11,242 nucleotides of DNA from an uncultured Collinsella sp. (GTDB lineage Bacteria; Actinomycetota; Coriobacteriia; Coriobacteriales; Coriobacteriaceae). Shown one piece after another: positions 6,574-11,242 of the stretch (position 1 is the first letter of the stretch; each line of letters begins with the position of its first letter). The notes under the pieces are model-generated. The model did no database searches, was not told the origin of the DNA, and saw only the letters and a program-made list of their open reading frames with translations. The DNA is taken from NCBI GenBank assembly GCA_959600835.1, contig CAUGNQ010000061.1:1-11242 (forward strand), given 5' to 3'. The position numbers were made by a program, and so were the translations under genes.

Positions 6574-6722
6574 AACATCAACTATTCGGTATGGTACCCA
6601 CGATGCATCAAGCACTTGCAAGCTATCGGCCAGCGGTCGCGCAGCCGGTGTCAGCGAATGTGACGACCGGCTGGCGCTCGACCATTGCCGTTGCCCACGC
6701 TCTGCAAGCGTGTCTGTCGCCC
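6574..6722 (-). ncRNA. Structured 3' UTR, leader or small RNA candidate between tgt and the LOG gene
   Basis: No open frame of interest lies here, but the stretch is structured. CACGCT/AGCGTG form a 6-bp hairpin (6696-6712). GCCAGCGGTCG (6629-6639) pairs with CGACCGGCTGGC (6664-6675) with one bulge. CCGAA (minus, 6589-6585) can pair with TTCGG (6575-6571), which overlaps the terminator's first arm. With the strong terminator it could be tgt 3' UTR, a small RNA, or an attenuator leader. It matches no RNA family that I recognise. Confidence 0.35.
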
Positions 6723-7862
6723 TTAGTAATCCACCGCGGCAGGACTATTCATCCAATCGCTCACGAATGCGCCGTAACGGCCCTCGATAATGGCCTGGCG
6801 GGCACGCTGCATCAGGTTGAGCAGGTAGTAGATATTGTGCATCGAAAGCAAAATGCCGCCGAGCATCTCCTTCTGCGTGACCATGTGGCGAATGAGCGCG
6901 CGGCTGTAGCCGCCCGTGCACACCGGGCAGGTGCAGGTGGGGTCGATGGGGCCGTCGTCGTGCGCAAAGCGCGCGTTACGGAAGTTAAGGCGACCTTCAC
7001 TGGAGAACGCCGTACCCATGCGACCGGTGCGCGTCGGCAGCACACAGTCGAACATGTCGATGCCCACGCCCACGCCGCGTACGAGCGTGGTGGGGTTGCC
7101 GACACCCATCAGGTAGCGCGGCTTATGCTTGGGCATGTACTCGCTCACGAGCGGCGCCAGGGTCTCGAACATGGTCTCGTGATCCTCGCCCACCGAATAG
7201 CCACCGATACCATAGCCCGGGAAGTCGCCGCACTCCTCCAGATGGCGCAGCGAACGCAGGCGCAGATCCAGGTGCATGCCGCCCTGAACGATGCCAAAGA
7301 GCGCCTGGTCATCGCGGGTATGCGCCTTATAGCAGCGCTCGGCCCACATGCTCGACAGCTCAACGGCGCGCTCAACGTAGGCGCGCGTGGCGGGATAGCC
7401 CGGGCACTGGTCGAGCTGCATGCAGATATCGGAGCCGAGTTTCATGGCGATTTCCATGTTGTCCTCGGGCGTCCAAAACACGTGGCGGCCGTCGTAATCG
7501 TTGACAATAAAGCGCACGCCCTCATCGGTGAGCTTGACGGCATCGTTGTGGCTGAAGACCTGGAAACCGCCCGAGTCGGTGAGGATGGGGCCGTGCCAGT
7601 TCATGAACTTGTGCAGGCCGCCCAGCTCGGCGATGGTGTCCTCGCCGGGACGCATGGACAGATGATAGGTATTGGCGAGCACGATCTGGGCGCCGAGCTT
7701 CTTGACAGTCTCGGTAGGAATGCCCTTGACGTTTGCCTTGGTGCCCACGGGCATAAAAATCGGCGTCTCGATGTCGCCGTGCGGGGTGTGCAGTACGCCG
7801 GCACGCGCGTGCGTCGTCGGGTCCTCGGCGATCAGGTCGAATTTAAAAAGGTTCTGGTCCAT
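6723..7862 (-). CDS. tgt: Queuine/preQ1 tRNA-ribosyltransferase (tRNA-guanine transglycosylase)
   Basis: A 379-residue bacterial-length tRNA-guanine transglycosylase. It swaps guanine-34 for preQ1 in tRNAs with GUN anticodons (Asp, Asn, His, Tyr), a key step of queuosine formation in the cytosol. Motifs in order are NTYHLSMRPG (64-73), LTDSGGFQVFS (94-104) with the active-site D96, the substrate-pocket QLDQCPGYP (149-157), GIVQGG (190-195), GIGGYSVGE (218-226), GIDMFDCVLPTR (267-278) carrying the nucleophile aspartate, and the zinc site C310, C312, C315 plus H342 (CTCPVC ... MHN). The pocket reads DQC where many homologues read DEC. ATG at 7860-7862 follows AAGGAG by nine bases. No other queuosine gene and no preQ1 riboswitch is seen; the leader is only about 31 bases. 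The opposite strand carries a long open shadow frame, rejected here. Confidence 0.97.
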   Translation of the reverse strand: MDQNLFKFDLIAEDPTTHARAGVLHTPHGDIETPIFMPVGTKANVKGIPTETVKKLGAQIVLANTYHLSMRPGEDTIAELGGLHKFMNWHGPILTDSGGFQVFSHNDAVKLTDEGVRFIVNDYDGRHVFWTPEDNMEIAMKLGSDICMQLDQCPGYPATRAYVERAVELSSMWAERCYKAHTRDDQALFGIVQGGMHLDLRLRSLRHLEECGDFPGYGIGGYSVGEDHETMFETLAPLVSEYMPKHKPRYLMGVGNPTTLVRGVGVGIDMFDCVLPTRTGRMGTAFSSEGRLNFRNARFAHDDGPIDPTCTCPVCTGGYSRALIRHMVTQKEMLGGILLSMHNIYYLLNLMQRARQAIIEGRYGAFVSDWMNSPAAVDY

Positions 7863-7899
7863 AAACTGGAACTCCTTGGTTGCGGTTCATACGCAAACC

Positions 7900-7905
7900 A
7901 TTATA
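7900..7905 (-). promoter_or_regulatory. -10 element of the tgt promoter
   Basis: TATAAT, a perfect consensus -10, lies on the minus strand 37 bp upstream of the tgt start. No good -35 is visible at 16-18 bp. Transcription would begin near 7893. Confidence 0.55.
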
Positions 7906-7961
7906 CGGGCAACCCGCAAGAAGCACCGACTCGACAGAAACTGGCGCGAGGAGGATACGGC

Positions 7962-8100
7962 AGGGACACGGCAAATGAGCGTGGATTTTTGGACGCTTAC
8001 CGGATGAGCGTGGATAATCTCCCACTTTTGCCCAAAGCACAGCCCAAAAACGGGAGATTATCCACTCTCATTCTGCGGGCACTCATTTAAGTACGTCCCC
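7962..8100. repeat. Composite palindromic element upstream of tgt
   Basis: Two nested inverted repeats bound this stretch. The outer, imperfect pair is AGGGACA...AAATGAG (7962-7979) with CTCATTT...GTCCCC (8082-8100). The inner pair is 20-base arms at 8004-8023 and 8052-8071, with 19 of 20 positions complementary and ending in GGATAATCTCCC / GGGAGATTATCC. TTTTG/CAAAA can extend the inner stem. ATGAGCGTGGAT occurs twice in direct orientation (7975, 8004) and once inverted with one change. No gene was found here. It resembles a REP or MITE-like interspersed repeat. Confidence 0.65.
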
Positions 8101-8157
8101 GATGAGTGGAGCTATTTACCAGCCACGGCAACGCCGATATTTTGGCAACGTCAGCGA

Positions 8158-8256
8158 GCGGGTCGCATTTGAGACAAGGTGCCGTGAAATGAAAGGGCGC
8201 TGACCTTCTGGTCGCGCCCTTGAAATTGAACGGCAGATTGTCCAAATGCGGCCCGC
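8158..8256. repeat. 99-bp near-complete palindrome containing an intrinsic terminator
   Basis: The two halves fold on each other almost end to end. GCGGG...CGCATTTG (8158-8171) pairs with CAAATGCGGCCCGC (8243-8256), then GACAA with TTGTC, TGCCGT with ACGGCA, AAGGGCGC (8193-8200) with GCGCCCTT (8214-8221), and GACC/GGTC around a TTCT loop. Read on the minus strand, the core hairpin is followed by TCATTTCA, so it can end transcription from the dehydrogenase gene. Confidence 0.75.
8193..8221 (-). terminator. Terminator core downstream of the SDR gene
   Basis: An 8-bp GC-rich stem plus an inner 4-bp stem around a tetraloop, followed on the minus strand by a modest T-rich run. It lies 78 bases after the SDR stop and is the centre of the larger palindrome at 8158-8256. 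Confidence 0.6.
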
Positions 8257-8270
8257 GCAGCGTCGGCCGG

Positions 8271-8294
8271 TCCGCCGTTCGGTAGAACGGCGGA
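8271..8294 (-). other. Perfect hairpin just after the SDR stop codon
   Basis: TCCGCCGTTC (8271-8280) pairs perfectly with GAACGGCGGA (8285-8294) around a 4-base loop, four bases after the SDR stop. No T-tract follows on the minus strand, so it is more likely a 3'-end stabiliser than a classical terminator. Confidence 0.6.
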
Positions 8295-8298
8295 ACCC

Positions 8299-9099
8299 CT
8301 AAGGACGCTGGCCCATGCCACCCTCGAGGGTGACGGTCTCGCCGTTCATATACTTAAAGTCGGGACCGCAGAGCTGAACGACAACGCGGCCGATTTCCTT
8401 CTCGACGTCGCCGTAGTGGCCAGCCGGCGGCATGTGGACGTTGGCCTTGAACGCCTCGGGATAGGCATCCTGGAAGTTCTCGAGCGCAGCGGTCCAAGCA
8501 AGCGGGCAAACGATATTGACGTTGATGCCGTCCTTGCCCCACTCGTTGGCGGCAACGCGAGTCAGACCACGGATGCCCTCCTTGGCGGCGGCATAGCTGC
8601 ACTGACCATAGTTGCCAAACAGGCCGGCGCCCGAAGCAAAGTTGACCACGGAGCCCTTGGTCTCCTTCAGGTGCGGGTAGGCCTTCTGCATGTACAGGTA
8701 GGTGGCATACAGACCGGAGTAAATGGCGAGGTTGAACTGGTCCATGGTGTGGTCGGCGATGGTCACGCCCGAAGCGCTGGCCTGAGCATTGTTGACGACG
8801 GCGTCGATGCGGCCGAACTCCTCAATGGCCTTGTCGATGACGTTCTGGACGACGGCCTCGTTGTCCTGACCAGCCGAGACATCGGCCTGAACAGGCAGAA
8901 CCTTGACGCCGTACTCGGCCTCGAGGGATTCCTTGGCAGCCTCGAGCTTGGCAACGTTGCGGCCGGTAATGACGAGGTTTGCGCCCTCCTTGGCAAAAGC
9001 GATATCGATACCGTAGCCGATGGAGCCAGCGGAGCCGTCCTTGAGCGTGGCCTTGCCACCGCCGGTGACGATCACGGTCTTACCAGTGAAAAGTCCCAT
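8299..9099 (-). CDS. Classical short-chain dehydrogenase/reductase (SDR)
   Basis: A 266-residue cytosolic NAD(P)-dependent oxidoreductase of the classical SDR family. Visible motifs are the glycine-rich cofactor turn TGGG...GSIGYG (12-30), NNAQ (103-106, usually NNAG), the catalytic serine in NFASGAG (S156), and SYAAAK with Y169 and K173. The C-terminus VTLEGGMGQRP is typical. Two points stand out. The glycine motif carries about nine extra residues (KATLKDGSA) between TGGG and GSIG. The second strand ends GRN rather than with an acidic residue, which favours NADP(H) by family rule. ATG at 9097-9099 follows AAAGGA by six bases; the upstream in-frame ATG lacks one. The substrate is unknown; gut actinobacterial SDRs include hydroxysteroid and sugar dehydrogenases, but nothing here decides. 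The gene appears monocistronic. Confidence 0.92.
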   Translation of the reverse strand: MGLFTGKTVIVTGGGKATLKDGSAGSIGYGIDIAFAKEGANLVITGRNVAKLEAAKESLEAEYGVKVLPVQADVSAGQDNEAVVQNVIDKAIEEFGRIDAVVNNAQASASGVTIADHTMDQFNLAIYSGLYATYLYMQKAYPHLKETKGSVVNFASGAGLFGNYGQCSYAAAKEGIRGLTRVAANEWGKDGINVNIVCPLAWTAALENFQDAYPEAFKANVHMPPAGHYGDVEKEIGRVVVQLCGPDFKYMNGETVTLEGGMGQRP

Positions 9100-9225
9100 A
9101 CAAAGTCCTTTCAAATCGCGACGGGCGCACCCGCCGACTGCGCGCATCCAAATAAACGCGACAAAAGCTGAAATGCAACTTTAACGGGTTCAAGTGAAAA
9201 GAAAAGGCCTCGGCAGGCGAACGGC

Positions 9226-9254
9226 ATAACGTCTTTCGGCGAAGGGATTGTCAA
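9226..9254 (-). promoter_or_regulatory. Candidate promoter of the SDR gene
   Basis: A perfect -35 TTGACA (minus, 9254-9249) is followed after 17 bp by CGTTAT (9231-9226), a weak -10. Transcription would start near 9219, leaving a leader of about 120 bases. Confidence 0.45.
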
Positions 9255-9288
9255 GTACAAACTGGATAAAGTGGCCGAGTTTTTGCTA

Positions 9289-9360
9289 TCGACGCGAGCC
9301 ATCGAACACGTTTTGAAACTTTGCTGCAGCGCGCGGGATGTCGACGCGAGACTTTATCAT
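9289..9360 (+). promoter_or_regulatory. Direct repeats and -10 box upstream of the coiled-coil gene
   Basis: TCGACGCGAG occurs twice (9289-9298 and 9341-9350), 52 bp apart, close to five helical turns. The second copy ends four bases before TATCAT (9355-9360), a good -10 that would give a leader of about 27 bases. No -35 is evident, which would suit an activator-dependent promoter. The repeats are seen; regulator binding is inferred. Confidence 0.4.
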
Positions 9361-9393
9361 AGGGTGACAAACAACGATGAGGAGCACATGCCT

Positions 9394-11157
9394 ATGACAG
9401 ACGAGCTGGACCCCCAGACTCAACAGCATATTGATGATTCCGCAGACGTCACCGCAGATGCTGACGCTGTGACCTGCGATGATATTGGCCTCGACGACCC
9501 CATCTTAGACGAAAGCGCTACGGCGGAAACCCCTGGCGCCGAAGATGCAGACGAGCAAAACGACGATGCGCCCACTCAGGACGACCACCCCGTACAGGAT
9601 GCCGCTCCGCAAGCTGCGGGCCCTATCGAGGTTTCTTCGGAAGAAGAGCTCGACGCCGTCATGGACTCCATGATGGATGCCGTCAAAGCGATGAAAGACG
9701 CCGTGGCCGACGCTGACGTTGACGCCGAGGAAGAGGAGGCCGCCGAGGCAGCCTCGACCTTCGTACCCGGCGAGACTCCGGTTGCCGACCAGGGCAGCAC
9801 CATGCCCTCGTTTCTGCAGCTCGAGCATCCCACGATTGGCACCGATGCGGTCGACCCGCACGCAGCAGGCTTTTCTGTGATCGAAGGCGGTACCGGCAAT
9901 ATCGCCGTGCCGCATACTGCCGATGCGGACGCTGCCGACACCGCTCGCCCGACTGCCCCGCACTCCCCCGCCGCGAGCCGCGATCTGGGGACCGCTGTCT
10001 CGAACACTGCGAACGCCGTGGGCACCTTTATCGCCCAGGGCGCCTCGGCCATGCGCGAGATGAACGCCGCGAAAAAGGCACTTGCCGATGCCCGCGCCCA
10101 CCTGGCCGAACTTGAGCAGCGCATTGCCGATCAGGCCGAGGAACTCGAGACGCGCCAGGATATCGCAGGCCGCTACGACCAGATCGTCGCCGACCAGCGC
10201 CAGGCGATTGCCACGACCCAAAAGACTGCAGCGGCCGCCGAGATTGACCGTGATACCCACGCCGCCAAAGCGACAGAGCTCAAGGGTCAGCTCGAACAAA
10301 TGAAGACAGAGGATGACGCGACTGAGCTCCGTCTGAAGGCCGCGCTCGACGCCGTGGAGGCCCGCGAGGCGAGCTCGCGCGAGACCGGCAACCGCCTCGT
10401 TCGACGTCTTGAGGATTCCAAGCGCATCCGCGACAAGGTGAAGGCAGAGCGAGACGCCGGCATTGCCGCCGCACAACAAACCGTCGACGCCACGCGCGCC
10501 CAGCTCGAGACGCTGCGTCATGAGTATGCCGAGCTGCAACGCAATCCCTCGGCAAATCCCGCCAACTATACGGTGCGCACCAGCGAGCTCTCGATGCAGA
10601 TTTCCGACACGGCAGATGCCCTGCGTAAAGCCGAAGAAGATGTCCCGCGCATCACCGCCGACCTTGAGCACTCGCTTGCCGCAGCCGAGCAGGCCGTCGA
10701 GCAGGCTCAAGCCCCTATCGCCGACGCAAAACGCGCGCACCAAGCCGTGACGACCGAAGCCGATGCCGCGCGCGACGAGCTGCAGACGGCGAAGACCGCC
10801 GCCGCGACTCGTCAGCGCGAACTGCGCGAGAAGATCGCCGCGGAGGACAAGGCACGCCGCGAGCAGGAGCAGACCATCGCCAACGCCCAAGCAGATGCCG
10901 CACATGCACAGTCGATCATCGAGCAGGCGACCGAGGTGCACGACCACCCAGAAATCACTGAGTCGCTTGCAGGATCCTTGGCCCGAGACAAAGCCGAACA
11001 CGCCGAGACCGAGCAAGAAGTCGACCAGCTCGAGGCCGCCGAAGACGACGTACGAGAGCGCACCCGCGACTCACGCATCAAATTCACCGGCGCCATCGTC
11101 TGCATCGTCGCCGCAATCCTGGCGATCATCCTAGTCTGGCTGTTCGCAAGCAAGTAG
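9394..11157 (+). CDS. Acidic, Ala-rich coiled-coil protein with a C-terminal membrane anchor (function unknown)
   Basis: I do not recognise this 587-residue protein. Residues 1 to about 200 are acidic, low-complexity and probably disordered, with one short helical stretch (81-108). Residues about 217-383 and 395-560 are long Ala/Glu/Gln/Arg-rich helices with heptad-like spacing, interrupted at NPSANPANY (384-392). A single hydrophobic segment (about 565-584) ends in WLFASK. There is no signal peptide, so the bulk should stay in the cytoplasm, tethered by its tail. Resemblance to SMC- or myosin-like coils is probably compositional. I chose ATG 9394 because AGGAG is nine bases upstream; ATG 9388 leaves only three bases. 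It is divergent from the SDR gene and appears to be alone in its unit. A long open frame on the other strand is a composition artefact. Scaffold or envelope-linked roles are guesses. Confidence 0.85.
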   Translation: MTDELDPQTQQHIDDSADVTADADAVTCDDIGLDDPILDESATAETPGAEDADEQNDDAPTQDDHPVQDAAPQAAGPIEVSSEEELDAVMDSMMDAVKAMKDAVADADVDAEEEEAAEAASTFVPGETPVADQGSTMPSFLQLEHPTIGTDAVDPHAAGFSVIEGGTGNIAVPHTADADAADTARPTAPHSPAASRDLGTAVSNTANAVGTFIAQGASAMREMNAAKKALADARAHLAELEQRIADQAEELETRQDIAGRYDQIVADQRQAIATTQKTAAAAEIDRDTHAAKATELKGQLEQMKTEDDATELRLKAALDAVEAREASSRETGNRLVRRLEDSKRIRDKVKAERDAGIAAAQQTVDATRAQLETLRHEYAELQRNPSANPANYTVRTSELSMQISDTADALRKAEEDVPRITADLEHSLAAAEQAVEQAQAPIADAKRAHQAVTTEADAARDELQTAKTAAATRQRELREKIAAEDKARREQEQTIANAQADAAHAQSIIEQATEVHDHPEITESLAGSLARDKAEHAETEQEVDQLEAAEDDVRERTRDSRIKFTGAIVCIVAAILAIILVWLFASK

Positions 11158-11164
11158 TCATTGG

Positions 11165-11200
11165 GGACGTTCTTAAACGACTAGTCAAACAAGAACGTCC
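11165..11200. repeat. Palindrome after the coiled-coil gene
   Basis: GGACGTTCTT (11165-11174) and AAGAACGTCC (11191-11200) are perfect inverted repeats around an inner GACTAGTC palindrome. No T-tract follows. The GGGGACGT end resembles the GTCCCC end of the element at 7962-8100, suggesting related interspersed repeats. Confidence 0.65.
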
Positions 11201-11218
11201 ATTACAGTCGAAATTGTC

Positions 11219-11239
11219 AGCCCGGGACCGTCTCGGGCT
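11219..11239 (+). terminator. Probable terminator hairpin at the right edge
   Basis: AGCCCGGGA and TCTCGGGCT form a 9-bp stem with one G-U pair and a 3-base loop. The window ends before any T-tract could be seen, so this is a likely but unproven terminator of the coiled-coil gene. Confidence 0.45.
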
Positions 11240-11242
11240 ACG

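Noticed and set aside
6510..6581. N-terminal extension of the LOG protein to an upstream ATG
   Set aside because: It would encode a Phe/Arg-rich stretch translated from the terminator stem and T-tract, and a strong ribosome site precedes the inner ATG.
8004..8071. Replication origin suggested by DnaA-box-like TTATCCAC
   Set aside because: Only one symmetrical pair occurs, inside a palindrome, with no AT-rich unwinding region and no dnaA or dnaN nearby.
6201..8090. Open frame of 629 codons on the plus strand
   Set aside because: It runs antisense to the LOG and tgt genes, whose motifs are unmistakable. It has no family-like content and is a by-product of GC-rich codon use.
9505..11016. Open frame of 503 codons on the minus strand
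   Set aside because: It is antisense to the coiled-coil gene, with Gly/Arg/Leu-rich composition and no motifs. The plus-strand frame has a good ribosome site and a coherent protein layout.

Overview
The window looks like a chromosomal segment of a high-GC Gram-positive bacterium. The gene families, the GC-rich housekeeping genes and the many intergenic palindromes suggest a gut Coriobacteriia member such as Collinsella. This is inferred from style and gene content; no rRNA or marker gene is present to prove it.

Layout. (1) 1-1577: the N-terminal part of a HAD-family phosphatase (minus strand, running off the left edge), divergent from a DegV/FakB-type fatty-acid-binding protein, with an inverted repeat between them and a strong terminator after degV. 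(2) About 1580-5720: a low-GC, probably acquired island. It holds one 994-residue protein combining an archaeo-eukaryotic primase (AEP) domain of the TOTE conflict-system type, an SF2 helicase and a degenerate PLD-like C-terminus, preceded by a long C-rich leader. Convergent to it lies a DinJ/RelB-YafQ/RelE-type toxin-antitoxin pair with its own repeat-bearing promoter. (3) 5751-7862, all minus strand: a LOG/TIGR00730 nucleotide-processing protein and, upstream of it, tRNA-guanine transglycosylase (tgt). A structured segment with a strong intrinsic terminator separates the two. (4) 7863-8298: a gene-free stretch holding two large composite palindromes and a hairpin. (5) 8299-9099: a classical short-chain dehydrogenase/reductase (minus). 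(6) 9394-11157: a divergent gene for an acidic, Ala-rich, long coiled-coil protein with a single C-terminal membrane segment, followed by two more palindromes at the right edge.

How it fits together. The flanking genes are housekeeping or accessory metabolism (lipid scavenging, tRNA queuosine modification, nucleotide monophosphate clean-up, redox). The primase-helicase and the toxin-antitoxin pair form a small genome-conflict cassette inserted between degV and the LOG gene. The most striking non-coding signal is a set of palindromic elements. At two genes (degV and the primase-helicase) the stop codon sits inside or directly beside the left arm, and other copies fill the intergenic spaces. 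They look like interspersed REP/MITE-like repeats reused as 3' ends.
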